Shown here in pieces: positions 1-10,937 of a stretch of DNA of 64,000 bases (position 1 is its first letter; the number at the start of each line of letters is the position of its first letter). Source of the stretch: Cyprinodon diabolis (taxonomy: Eukaryota; Chordata; Actinopteri; Cyprinodontiformes; Cyprinodontidae); the NCBI GenBank assembly GCA_030533445.1, contig CM060071.1, forward strand, positions 1,178,001-1,242,000, read 5' to 3'. The notes under the pieces were generated by a model, which saw only the letters and a list, made by a program, of their open reading frames with translations, was not told where the DNA came from and made no database searches. The translations under genes were made by a program, and so were the position numbers.

Positions 1-405
1 TTCTTCTTCTTCTTCTTCTTCTTCTTCTTCTTCTTCTTCTCTTCTTCTTCTTCTTCTTCTTCTTCTTCTTCTTCTTCTTCTTCTTCTTCTTCTTCTTCTT
101 CTTCTTCTTCTTCTTCTTCTTCTTCTTCTTCTTCTTCTTCTTCTTCTTCTTCTTCTTCTTCTTCTTCTTCTTCTTCTTCTTCTTCTTCTTCTTCTTCTTC
201 TTCTTCTTCTTCTTCTTCTTCTTCTTCTTCTTCTTCTTCTTCTTCTTCTTCTTCTTCTTCTTCTTCTTCTTCTTCTTCTTCTTCTTCTTCTTCTTCTTCT
301 TCTTCCTTCTTCTTCTTCTTCGTCTTCTTCTTCTTCTTCTTCTTCTTCTTCTTCTTCTTCTTCTTCTTCTTCTTCTTCTTCTTCTTCTTCTTCGTCTTCT
401 TCTTT
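1..405. repeat. (TTC)n microsatellite, about 400 bp
   Basis: Almost pure TTC/GAA trinucleotide repeat with a handful of interruptions (around 40, 306, 322 and 394). It continues to the left edge of the window, so its full length is unknown. It directly abuts the 3' end of the minus-strand Nimb-like LINE, whose strand reads GAA, so it is most simply the expanded 3' repeat tail of that element. Confidence 0.97.
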
Positions 406-539
406 TTTACTGGCGACTTGTAACCAAATGGAGCATTATCGCCACCTACTTGATCTTATTTATGTTTCCTTAAATCCTTAGGTTTAGTCCAGTTTGTTGA
501 AGATAAGATGACATGATTTTAAGTACTGTCTTTCTGGAT

Positions 540-3500
540 TTATTTGAGAAGATATTTTAATGTCCAGTTGTTGATTCCTTCATGTTCCATTCTTTTCCTT
601 AAATCTATTCTTATACTTGCATATTTAATACACTCAAACAGCACATGTTCTACTGTTTCTGGTTGACTACACATGTCACATTTTCCTGTTGGATGCTTCC
701 CAATAACAGGCAGTGATGCATTTAGCCTCGTGTGACCTAACCTAAATTCTACTAAACATCCCCTGTTCTCTCCTGCTCTTCCCCAGAGGCTCTTCTTCTC
801 CCACTTTTTGCTGTATCCTATATAAATGTCTTCCTTTATTTCATTGTCCCATAATTTTTGCCACTGTACCTTAATTTTGCTTTGTATGTACGATTTGATT
901 TCTGTTTTGCTAATTGGTACTTTTACTTCTACCTCAGTAATCCCTCGTTCATCACCCAGGCCGAAGTCACCGAGGTGGTCAAAAAACTCCACGGTGGCAA
1001 GGCTTCGGGGGTGGACGAGATCCGTCCTGAGTATCTTAGAGCTCTGGATGTTGTCGGGCTGTCATGGTTGACACGTCTCTTCAACATCGCGTGGAGGTCG
1101 GGGACAGTACCCCTGGATTGGCAGACTGGGGTGGTGGTTCCCCTCCACAAGAAGGGGGACCGGAGGGTGTGTTTCAATTATCGGGGAATCACACTTCTCA
1201 GCCTCCCCGGAAAGGCCTATGCCAGGGTGCTGGAGAGGAGAGTCCGGCTGATTGTCGAACCTCGGCTGCAGGAGGAGCAGTGTGATTTTCGTCCTGGCCG
1301 TGGAACAGTGGACCAGCTCTACACCCTCTGCAGGGTGCTTGAGGGTTCATGGGAATTTTGCCCAACCAGTCCACATGTGTTTTGTGGACTTGGAGAAGGC
1401 ATTCGACCGTGTCCCTCGTACTGCCCTGTGGGGGGTGCTCCAGGAGTATGGAGTCGGGGGCCCTTTATTAGGGGCCATCCGTTCTCTGTACAAGCGGAGC
1501 AGGAGTCTGGTTCGCATTGCCGGCACTAAGTCGGACCTGTTCCCAGTGCATGTTGGACTCCGACAGGGCTGCCCTCTGTCACCGGTCCTGTTCATAACTT
1601 TTATGGACAGGATTTCTAGCGCAGCCAAGGACTGGAGGGGGTCTGGTTTGGGGAACAGCAGATCTCGTCCCTGCTTTTTGCGGATGACGTAGTTCTTGCT
1701 GGCTCCCTCCTGCCAAGACCTACAGCGTGCGCTGGGGCGGTTCGCAGCCGAGTGTGAAGCGGCCGGGATGAGAATCAGCTCCTCCAAGTCCGAGGCCATG
1801 GTTCTCGAACGGAAAAAGGTGGCTTGTCCCCTTCAGGTTGGAGGAGAGTCCCTGCCTCAAGTGGAGGAGTTCAAGTATCTTGGGGTCCTGTTCACGAGTG
1901 AGGGAAGAATGGAGCGGGAGATCGATAGACGGATCGGTGCGGCTGCTGCAATAATGCGGACGCTGCACCGGTCTGTTGTGGTTAAGAGGGAGCTGAGCGA
2001 AAAGGCAAAGCTCTCAATTTACCGGTCGGTCTACGTTCCTACCCTCACCTATGGTCATGAAATTTGGATCATGACCGAAAGAACGAGATCCCAGATACAA
2101 GCGGCTGAAATGAGCTTTCTCCGCAGGGTGGCTGGGCTCTCCCTTAGAGATAGGGTGAGGAGCTCGGTCATTCGGGAGAGGCTCAGAGTAGAGCCGGTTC
2201 TCCTCCACATCGAGAGGAGTCAGTTGAGGTGGCTCGGACATCTTCTTCGGATGCCCCCTGGACGCCTCCCTCGGGAGGTGTTCCAGGCATGTCCCACCGG
2301 GAGGAGGCCCAGGGGACGACCCAGGACACGCTGGAGAGACTATGTATCTCGGCTGGCCTGGGAGCGCCTGGGGCTTCCCCCAACAGAGCTGGAGGAGGTG
2401 TCTGCGGAGAGGGAAGTCTGGGAGTCTCTGCTTAGTCTGCTGCACCCGCGACCCGGTTCCGGATAAAGCGGGAGACGACGAGTACGAGTACTTCTACTCA
2501 TTTATCGTCAACCCTTTCTTAGCTAACGAATCTGCCATCTCATTCCCTTTAATGCCACTATGTGCTGGAATCCATAAAAACTGAACATCAATCCCCAGAT
2601 TACGTACTCGGTATAATGATAATAAATTTTCTAACATAATATCCTCCCTACATTTAGATAACTTATTTTTAAGACTAGTCAATGCTGCACTTGAATCTGA
2701 ACATATTAATATTCTCAGGGGTTTGACTTCCTCTATCTAGTATAATGCCAACATGATTGCCATCATTTCTGCTGTATAAACCGAAAAATGATCAGTTAAT
2801 CTTTTAAACACCTTAACTTTTAATTCAGGAATGTAAAAAGCACAACTTGTTTTTCCATTCTCTGGATTTTTTGACCCATCAGTGAATATATGTACATAAT
2901 ACCCATATCTCTCATGAATCAAAGTGTTCACATAAGTTTGTATACTAAACATGTTATTTCTTGAATTTATCTTCTTTAATAAAGAAAGATCAACACTAGG
3001 TTGAGGTAGTAACCATGATGGTATAGCTGGCATTTAGACAGTTAGACTAACGTCCCAATTATTGAGTTCTAACTCCTTGATTATCTGAATAATTCCCTTA
3101 CTAAATACCTCCTTTTTAATTTTACTGCTTTCCCAACTTTCACTTAATATTCTTTTTGTTGGATGCGTTTCTTTTTGACTTTGTAAATTAGTCCAATAAT
3201 TTGCCCTCAACTGTTTCCTTCTAAGACTTAATGGCATTTCTCCAACCTCCACCTGAAGCGCAGATATTGGAGTTGATTTTACTGCTCCACAACATATTCT
3301 CAACGCTTGAGCCTGAATTATGTCCAACCTTTTTAAAGATGAACTAGCAGCTGAATCAAAAACAATACAACCATAATCTAGAACTGATCTAATTAATGCA
3401 ATATATACATTTTTCAATGCCATACGATCAGCTCCCATATACTTCCTGATAAACACCTCATAATATTCAGTACTTTCTTACATTTATCTTCTATCTTAAT

Positions 3501-5772
3501 ATTTTTCCACGTAAGCAAACTATCAAACCACAACCCCAAGAATTTAAAAACTTTTACCCTTTCTAATCTTTGTTTATACAATTTCAGACAAGCATCTTCT
3601 TTCACTTTCTTTTTCGTGAAAAACATAGCTTGAGATTTCTCAACAGATAATTTAAATCCCCATTTCAAAGACCAATCTTCCACCACATCAATAGCATCCT
3701 GAACTTTCTTTACAACATATTCTATGTTCCTTCCCCTTTTCCAAATTGCCCCATCATCTGCAAAAAGTGATTTTCCCATGTCAGGTTTAACCTTCTTATA
3801 TACATCATTTATCATTATAGAAAATAGTACCGGACTAATGACGCTCCCTGAGGGTGCCGTTTTCAACTAAATAAGTGTCAGAAATATAATTACCCACACA
3901 AACTTGAATATATCTATCAAATAAGAAATCCTTTATCCAGTTATACATTTTCCCACCTATACCTATTTTATCTATCTTTATTAATAATCCTTCATTCCAC
4001 ATCATGTCATACGCTTTCTCTATATCAAAGAAAACAGCTACTACCCCCTCTTTATTTGCTTGTGCTTTCCTAATATCATTTTCCAGGCATATTAAAGGGT
4101 CTAAAGTGCTCCTACCCTTTCTAAATCCACTCTGAAATGAAGATAATATCCCATTTCTTTCTAAATAATATGTTATTCTTTCTGTAATCATTTTCTCCAT
4201 GATTTTACCCATATTTGACGTTAAAGCTATAGGTCTATAATGATCAGGATTTGTAGGATCTTTTCCAGGGTTTTTAATTGGATGATAATTGCTTCTTTCC
4301 ACCCTTTTGGTAACTTACCCTCCTCCCAAACTTTGTTGAATAACTCTAATACTTTACCCATTGCAAAATCATTTAAATTTTCTATCATGGTATAACTTAT
4401 ATTATCCTTTCCAGGCGCCGTTCTTTTACTCTTACTTAGAGCCCTCTTCATCTCATGTATGGTAAATGCCTCATCTAGAGGACTCTGAGTATTTAATCTT
4501 TTTTCAAGTACCTCCGGAAATCTATCTAACGTTTGTTGTCTTCTTACTTTACCTACTTCTGTCAGATTATCTGAGCTATGAATCTTAACAAAATTCTTTA
4601 CCAGCATTTCTGCTTTGTCTTTATTCTCCCACGCTACTTCTTTCCCTTTTTTCAACACTGGCAGATCCTTATCGTGTCTAATTCCCCTCATTCTTTTAAT
4701 CATTCCCCAAACTTTATCTAGTGGTGTTGTTCTTCCAATAGTACAACAGAAGTCTCTCCAATAATTCTTTTTTGCCCTTTTAATAACCTTTCTAACTGTG
4801 CCCTTTTATATTCTATCAAATTTGACATTGAATGATTTCTTTTCAATTCTCTAAACTTTTTATTTCTATTTCTAATAGCTTCGGAACATTCATTGCTCCA
4901 CCATGGTACCATTTTAACTTTCTTTTTACTTTTACTCTTACCAATTGCTTGTGATGCACTATTAGATATAGCTTTGATAATACTTTCATTTAATTCTTCC
5001 ACCTCCCTTGTCATGTCAATCTTACGTACCTCCTAATCACAAGCTCTTGCAAATTTACTCCAATCCGCTTTATCCAATTTCCATCTTGTTACCCCATCAA
5101 GTTCAATCCTGATATTTTCCTCAAAATTAATTAAAATTGGATAATGATCACTTCCAATACTATTATCATTTTGCACTTCCCACTTACTCCCACTTGCTTA
5201 CTCACTTGACACCAATGTTAAGTCTAACATTGACTCTACTCCGTTATTTATATTGACCCTAGTGCCCTGTCCATTATTTAAACAAACCAAGCCTTTATTC
5301 TCCATTAATTCTTCCAATAACAATCCATTATAATCCGTAGTTTTTCCACCCCAAAGTGTATTATGAGCGTTAAAATCCCCGCACCATATTATTTTGTTTC
5401 CTCGATCAATCTTTAATAAATCTTCAATCTTCATTCTTTTACATGGATTATACAAATTTACAATTACTATATTTCTTTTATTCACCCAAATCTCAATTAC
5501 CACTACCTCTATATCAATACTATGAGTCATTTCAATTCTCCCATAAGAAATACCTTCTTTAACGAAGATGGCACACCCCCCTCCTTGACCATTATCTCTA
5601 TCCTGTCTTATAACTTTATACCCTCTGACGATATAATCCAGTTGTGTTTTCAACCATGTTTCTTGAATACAAATAACATCAGGTTTTACTTTTAGCTGTT
5701 GTACATACCTCTTAAATTCTTGTCCATTCGCTAATAGGCTTCTGGCATTCCATTGAAGGATAAGGAAACCTA
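540..5772 (-). pseudogene. LINE ORF2: endonuclease, RT, RNase H (broken)
   Basis: Decayed pol-like ORF of the Nimb/I-type element. The frame opens just after the ORF1 stop (FLILQWNARSL). APE endonuclease: about 5770-5060, with IQETW, WCGDFNAHN and a GSDHYP motif. Linker: 5014-4310. RT: about 4300-3420, with YRPIAL, FFDIEKAYD, a GSVISPVLFS turn and catalytic FADD near 3750. RNase H: 3030-2494, with FTDGSKN, TAEMMAI and AHSGIKGNEMADSL. C-terminal zinc motif CDMC...HVLFEC near 640. Damage includes in-frame stops near 5200 and 5035, frameshifts near 4790, 4280 and 3850, further breaks around 3456, 3033 and 2720, and the Rex3-like insertion at 937-2489. Confidence 0.85.
937..2489 (+). mobile_element. 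Rex3/RTE-like LINE, 5'-truncated insertion
   Basis: A plus-strand RT and C-terminal region with no endonuclease, inserted inside the RNase H to C-terminal part of the Nimb-like ORF2. The flanks carry near-identical copies of acttctac(c)tca at 925-936 and 2490-2500, which I read as the target-site duplication with one base lost. RT landmarks: GKASGVDEIRPEYL, NYRGITLLS, FVDLEKAFDRVPR, GLRQGCPLSP and LLFADDVV. The C-terminus contains LLHIERSQLRWLGHL and RPRGRPRTRWRDYV, as in fish Rex3/RTE elements. Frameshifts occur near 1350 and 1640-1700, the second inside the FADD region. The 3' end is a short GACGAGTAC repeat. Inactive. The RTE assignment is from recognition of motifs. Confidence 0.8.
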
Positions 5773-5781
5773 TTTATGAAC

Positions 5782-7008
5782 TTAATCACTTCCCTGAGAG
5801 ATTCCTTCATTAGTTACCAACATTTCATATATTTTATCTACAGTCATATCATTGATCCCCAAATAATTTTTAGCTGCCTCCACAATAGTCCTCAGCCGAG
5901 ACCTTTTTTTTGTCTGCTGCATTGCTACATTCACTACCATACCTATGAAAGCTACAAATTTATACTTATCTACCAATAAAGTATCGTCCTTTACTTCACA
6001 CTTATGTGAACACTTTATGGCACTCATGTTGTTCATTTGCTGAATTTCAGGGAAGTCCTTTGCTGAGAATGTGTGTTGATTCACCGCTTGAGAATCTGCA
6101 GTCCCTCCCAATGTGACTTGCTTTGCTGCTTCAGCATATGTTACTTTGTTCTGTATTTTATATCTCTGGATTTCTTTAGCTTTTTTTTGTACTTCACATC
6201 CCTGATATGCTGCACTATGTTCTCCCCCACAATTACAGCATTTAGTTTTAGTACCTTCTGGGCATTGTCCATATTCATGTTCTCCTGCACACCTGGCACA
6301 TCTTGGTTTAGACTTACACTGATCAGCTACATGGCCCATTCTCTGACACTTAAAGCACCGTAATGGTTTAGGTATGAATTCCCTCACATTAAAGCACATG
6401 CATCCAATCATTACTTTTTGTGGCATATCTCCCTCAAATTGCAACAATACAGATAGAATATCCACAAGTTTCCCCTGATATCTTGTTAGAAGACGCTTCA
6501 CTTCTGAGACTTTATTTCCTTTAATTTCTTTCTTAATTTCTTCAGTACTTATATCCACTGGAACTCCACTAATTACACCTCTACTCCTACGATTTTCGCC
6601 AGGAATATGACTTTTCACTCGCACTTCATTCAGTGTTTTCATTTTCAAAATCTTTTGCTGTTGTATTTTATTGACTGCTTCAATCAACATCTTGCCTTTA
6701 CTCAAAAATCTAGCTTGTTTAATGTGACCAATTTCATCATGAATTGCCTTAGTAAGCTTTACCGGATGTAACTTGCTACTAGATTTTTCTCCAAACTCGA
6801 TCACCACTTTCCATTGCTCTGTCGTATTGGCTTTTTTTACTTTTTTCAATTCATTCTGTATCTCTGCCTCACTGTGACTTGATTCAGAAGTCTTCTTCCT
6901 AGTTCTCTTTGAAGTAACCTCTTGTCACTCTTCTTGTTCGTCATCCGATTCACTTGCGATACTCTCTATATTTCCAGAAAGTTCTTCTCCTGTTCTTAAA
7001 GACGCCAT
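5782..7008 (-). pseudogene. LINE ORF1, gag-like nucleic-acid-binding protein
   Basis: The reading frame starts at an ATG at 7006-7008 (product begins MASLRTGEEL) and runs 408 codons to a TAA at 5782-5784. It is broken by one in-frame TGA at 6925-6927, after codon 27. Around residues 218-270 it has three CCHC-type knuckles, including CFKCQRMGHVADQC, CARCAGEHEYGQC and CCNCGGEHSAAYQGC, as in ORF1 proteins of the I/jockey group that coat LINE RNA. ORF2 follows immediately in another frame. In LINEs of this kind the protein forms cytoplasmic RNPs with the element RNA. The family call is firm; whether the early stop matters depends on downstream initiation (the next in-frame ATG is at 6849). Confidence 0.85.
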
Positions 7009-7301
7009 AGTCTCCCGATCCCTCGTCCTCAGTCTCGAGCGTGACCTGTCGGCAGCCATCACTCACAGCTCCGCCCTTTCGACTCCAAGATGTGCCCATA
7101 TCCTGTGTACTCTTAAAGACACGAAGGCTGTCTTGATTAGATGACCTCCGTACACACCGTGACATCCACAATGTGAAGGAAGGCCTTCTGCTCTGTCTAA
7201 TCTGACTAACAAATTAACAGTGCACATGATGTATAAATAATAAAACCTAACATTAGAATTTATAATTTTATGGTACAATGGACTTAAACAAATGTATTTG
7301 T

Positions 7302-7332
7302 CATTTTGTATACACTCTGTGTATACAAAATG
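7302..7332. repeat. 13-bp perfect hairpin, candidate LINE 3' stem-loop
   Basis: Arms CATTTTGTATACA and TGTATACAAAATG are perfectly complementary around a 5-nt loop. A related TATACAC...GTGTATAC motif lies at 54447-54464 next to a sequence that matches the end of a Rex1-type LINE (AATGACAATAAAGTTTGTC at 36706). It could be the remains of a LINE 3' terminal stem-loop. Confidence 0.4.
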
Positions 7333-7978
7333 ATTTCGATGCATACAGCTTTTCAAACAGTTAATGAGCAGCTTATTGCTATTGTGCAAAATGATATACT
7401 GCAGATAATGAATAAATGATTAACTAGAACTGAAGTTGTAGTTGATTGTTTAACTTATTCAAAATTGGAGGTGAAATCAATTTAGTGTTCTTAGTTGAAT
7501 AATTGTAGCTCTAATTTGCTTACTTACCATGCTTTATGCCTTTCATCTCCTCTCAGGTTATTCAAACTATTACCAAAAGAGGGTAGATCTGGCCTGAGTG
7601 ATAAACCATTCGTATATGAATCACAAACAACTGCAAGTTAAACAATGATGTCTTTATTTTAATAATTTAGGATTAAATAAATCTAACATCTATGCAAAGC
7701 ACCTCACACTATTAGAAAATAAACACGAGGTAGACTAAGTGATTATATGAAAGAAAAAGAATAAAATTCTAATAGTCCATTTTACTGGCTTCTGTGATTG
7801 TCTAAGATAGGCCAGATGTTAATACATTCAATAATGTCCATTTGGAATAGCAGCAGATATGATAATAACAACAGTGCAGTTAAAACAACAGAAATACTTT
7901 CAGCTTAAATGATTAATGGTTAAAAATGCATTAATAACAGCAGCAGAAGTTTGTTCAGCCAAGCGGCAGAAGCAGGGC

Positions 7979-8057
7979 TGTGTGTGTGTGTGTGTGGGGG
8001 AGGGGGGGGGGGGGGGGGGGGGGTATGGTTGTGTGTGTGGGTGTGTGTGTGTAACCC
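7979..8057 (+). repeat. (TG)n / poly-G / (GT)n simple repeat
   Basis: (TG)n, then GGGGGAGGGG followed by a run of about 20 G, then TATGGTTG and more GTGTG, ending in CCCCCC. It can form a G-quadruplex on the plus strand. A short apparent ORF across it is compositional. Confidence 0.9.
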
Positions 8058-8339
8058 CCCTTTTCATATGATGAAAGTTCTCTATGGACTAACCTTAAAG
8101 CAGAAAGAGAAGGAAAGCAGGATAGAAAGAAAAGAAGAAAGAAATATCACTTGCACTAATTTCAACCTTTAAACCAGCACATATTAAACATCAGCATGTA
8201 TTCAAGTTTCTCCTACCTGCCTGTCTTTCACCCAAGTTTAGCACCTCATTAAAGCATCTAATAGAGAAGGGGGTGGGTTTTACTTTGAAACATCTTCCTC
8301 TCCAGGAAGGAAGTGGGGAAAAAGAGGGAGACGTGCGGT

Positions 8340-9545
8340 TCGGCCTCAGCTCAGTGTGGGTCCGTCACCAGGGGGTCCGTTCTCTGAAGAGTTTTAGGTC
8401 AGTCTGATGCTATAGCAGAGGAACTTGATGGGCTTTAGAGTTCGAGGAAGGTGATGAGCAATCAAGTGTGTAGAGTGTCCAGCTTCTCCACATTTAGGAT
8501 CAGGCTGTTGTCTCTACACCAGCCAATCAGCTGCTTAACTTCTTCTATGTAGTCCTGGTTGTTGTCGTCTCTGATGAGGCCCACCACTGCAGTGTAGTCT
8601 GCAAACTTCACAATGTGATTGTGGTGAACATGGGGTTGCAGTCATGTGTCATCAGAGTGAACAGAAGGAGGCTCAGGATGTAGCCTTGAGGGGGGCCTTT
8701 TGACCTGTCTGAGATGTTCTGTTCAACCCGGACTAACTGGGGTCTTTTGGTGAGGAAGTCTAGCAGTCAATTGCAAAGGGCTGTATAGAAGACCTTCCAG
8801 TTTTCCCATCAGATGCTGTGGAGTGATGGTGCTGAAAGTTGAACTGAAGTCCAGGAACAGCATAGGTATTCTTATCCACCAGGTGTGCTAGGGTCAGGTG
8901 AAGAGTAGAGGAGATGGTGTTCTCAGTGGAGCGGTTCCTATGATAGGCAAACTGGAGCGGCCAATGTGCCCCCTCTCCCCTTTTAGCCATTTTCGAACCT
9001 CCCCAGTCATCCAGGGTTATTGGGTGGCCCTGGTTATGATGTTCTTTGTGGTGCTTACTCATCAATATCTTGTTGTCATACTCTAGGTAGCTGTTGGTTT
9101 GAACATATTACAGCCAGAGCATTCAGCACAGTCCTGGAATGCATCCACAGCCCCCTCAGTCCACACCTTACCTACTTCACTTTAAGTTTTTTTCTGATTA
9201 GATGGCCACCTTATTTAAAAAAAATAAGAATTAGGTGGTCTGACGAGCCAAGGTGGGGGCAGGGGGCTGCTCTGAATGCATCTTTTATGTTAAAGTAGGC
9301 TAAATTTAGACTGTTCTGTCCCCGAGTTGCAATGTCAACAACATTTTGGTTAAATTGGCATGTTTAAAATCTCCAGCAATGATGAAAACAACCTCCCTGT
9401 AGAGAAACCTCATGGCCTCTTTTGTATATGCTGGGGAGGCATATACAGCAGTGATGCTAACAACAATGAACTCTCTAGGCAGTTAGAAAGGTGTGCAGTC
9501 AATAGTCCAAAACTAGGTCTTGAGAGCAGAAGCCTGAAAAACTGA
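8340..9545 (-). mobile_element. Rex1/Babar-like LINE fragment A (RT and endonuclease parts)
   Basis: Minus-strand remnant of the same LINE family as the fuller copy at 22.2-25.1 kb. The RT part (8385-9070) corresponds to the FNTI to FADDT region and the segment upstream of it; 9080-9545 corresponds to the endonuclease part, seen as matching stretches such as acattcagcacagtcctgg and ctctaggcagttagaaaggt. All frames are broken. Its remaining 5' part lies at about 10938-11470, separated by GC-rich L1-derived sequence, a repeated RT piece and a hAT MITE. Confidence 0.7.
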
Positions 9546-9547
9546 CG

Positions 9548-9904
9548 TTTTTTTTCTTCTCCCAGGTTGGGGTCTGAACTGCTCCCTCTCCCAAGCACCT
9601 CTCAAGTCTTAGCCCAGTAGGGAGCTCATTCCCCCGATCCTGCTCTCCCTCCGCTGGCTGGTGCCTGGGCTCGCCGGTGCACTGGTGGAGCTCAGGGTTT
9701 GGGGTTGGATGCCCAGGTGGCTACTGGCTCATTCCTGGAGGCTTCTCCGCAGGCCCTGGCTGGCCGGGGCCTGGCTGGGGCTCCTGCTGGGGGGTAGGGC
9801 GCCCCTGGGGCCTCAGATCCCGGCTGGCTGCCGGCTGAGCCCGCGGACTTGTCCCCCCAGCTCCTGGGGGCTCCGGCATCCTGGTGGCTTGGGGGCGTCC
9901 GTCT
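9548..9904 (+). mobile_element. GC-rich L1 3'-UTR-like fragment
   Basis: Begins with T-rich sequence and CTCCCAGGTTGGGGTCTGAA, the same start as the segment at 15186. It continues in GC-rich sequence of the type that follows the L1 ORF2 end at 12.9 kb. Open frames here are compositional and do not resemble proteins. It sits inside LINE fragment A. Confidence 0.6.
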
Positions 9905-10165
9905 CACCAGGTCCGTTCTCAGAAGAGTTTTAGGTCAGTCTGATGCTACAGCAGAGAAACTTGATGGGCTTTAGAGTTCAAGGAAGGTGATGAGCAATAA
10001 AGTGTGTAGTGTGTAGAGTTTCCAGCTTCTCCACATTCAGGATCAGGCTGTCGTCTCTACACCAGCCCATCAGCGGCTTAACTTCCTCTATGTAGTCCTG
10101 GTCGTTGTCGTCTCTGATGAGGCCCACCACTACAGTGTAGTCTGCAAACTTCACAATGTGGTGAT
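9905..10165 (-). repeat. Second copy of the 8375-8625 LINE segment
   Basis: This 260-bp stretch repeats 8375-8625 closely (gagttttaggtcagtctgatg, ggatcaggctgt, ctgatgaggcccaccac) in the same orientation. It is flanked on both sides by GC-rich L1-type sequence. A duplication of one LINE piece, or an independent but closely related insertion. Confidence 0.8.
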
Positions 10166-10535
10166 GCCCAGGTGGCTACTGGCCATTCCTGGTAGCTTCT
10201 CCCCTGGGTCCGGCTGAGCCCGCGGACTCTTCCCCGCGGCTCGAGGGGGCTCCAGCATCGGCAGGCCACCCCTCTGCAGCAGCCCCCTGCCAAGACCACG
10301 GACCAGGCACTTTGTGCTTCCTCCAGGCCCCAGATTCCGGGTGGCAGCCGGGGAACAGGGGTGTGAGAAGACCATGACCATGCATTTTTTGCATTCCTTG
10401 GGGCTGTTTCTCCTCCTCCCTTGGTGGGAGTCTGATTTCCTGGGCTGGCCCCTCCTTGGTGCTTTGGATCTTGGGGTCCCTTTGGGCGTCTGGGACTTAG
10501 GGTGTCCCAGCGCTGGACTCAAATGTGATAAATTT
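10166..10535. repeat. Rearranged GC-rich L1 3'-UTR-like pieces
   Basis: Composite of three pieces. 10166-10260 resembles 9709-9890 in the same orientation. 10250-10395 matches 14645-14790 in inverted orientation (shared gaccatgaccatg / catggtcatggtc, and the gtgcctggtccgtggtcttgg stretch). 10470-10525 matches the plus-strand segment 15340-15395 (cttggggtccctttgggcgt). The mixed orientations show a local rearrangement rather than one insertion. Confidence 0.65.
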
Positions 10536-10549
10536 AGCATTATTACAAC

Positions 10550-10929
10550 TAGTGTTGCACCAATACCAGGCGGGACCCGGATACAGCACTAAAATTGTGG
10601 TATTGATATCATAACAAATAGGGCACCAATACCATTTTGAGTGGCAAATGATTTTTCAACTATTGTCACCCATTCGAGGTAGGCAATAAAAAGTTCTACT
10701 GGATTCACTTTGTAATAGTCTTTTTCCTGCTTCACAAGTGCTGCAGCAGCTTGACAAAGCCATGATGACAATTATTTTACATCCAAGTAATATTCAGTTC
10801 TTCATATATACACACACACACACACATCAATTTCAAACAGATGGCATTGGAATGGTATTGGTAATCGGCTGATACTGCACAGCCAGGTATGGAGTTTTGG
10901 GGCCAAAAAATGGCTTTGGCGCAACACTA
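10550..10929. mobile_element. hAT-type MITE, 380 bp
   Basis: Terminal inverted repeats TAGTGTTGCACCAA and (complement of the right end) TAGTGTTGCGCCAA. The flanking 8 bp are ATTACAAC (10542-10549) and ATTACTAC (10930-10937), an 8-bp target duplication with one change, as expected for hAT elements. It has no coding capacity and contains a short (AC)n at about 10809-10826. Confidence 0.85.
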
Positions 10930-10937
10930 ATTACTAC

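Larger units (their letters stand above)
406..7062 (-). mobile_element. Nimb/I-clade LINE retrotransposon, decayed
   Basis: A long non-LTR retrotransposon reads on the minus strand: ORF1 with zinc knuckles, then ORF2 with an APE-type endonuclease, reverse transcriptase, RNase H and a C-terminal zinc motif, then a short 3' UTR ending in a GAA repeat tail. An RNase H domain after the RT is a feature of the I group (I, Nimb) among LINEs. The 5' boundary is uncertain; the ORF1 start is at 7008 and the element may extend to about 7190. It carries several in-frame stops and frameshifts and is split by a 1.55 kb Rex3-like insertion, so it is inactive. The clade call rests on domain order and recognised motifs, not on an alignment. 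Confidence 0.85.
7190..8340. other. No gene seen; AT-rich with one G-rich simple repeat
   Basis: Between the Nimb-like 5' end and the next LINE I see no convincing coding sequence. The interval is AT-rich apart from the TG/poly-G stretch near 7980-8055. The sequence from about 8200 leads into the Rex1-like LINE fragment. Confidence 0.5.

Noticed and set aside
7951..8172. 73-codon frame with a glycine run
   Set aside because: Produced by the TG/poly-G repeat.
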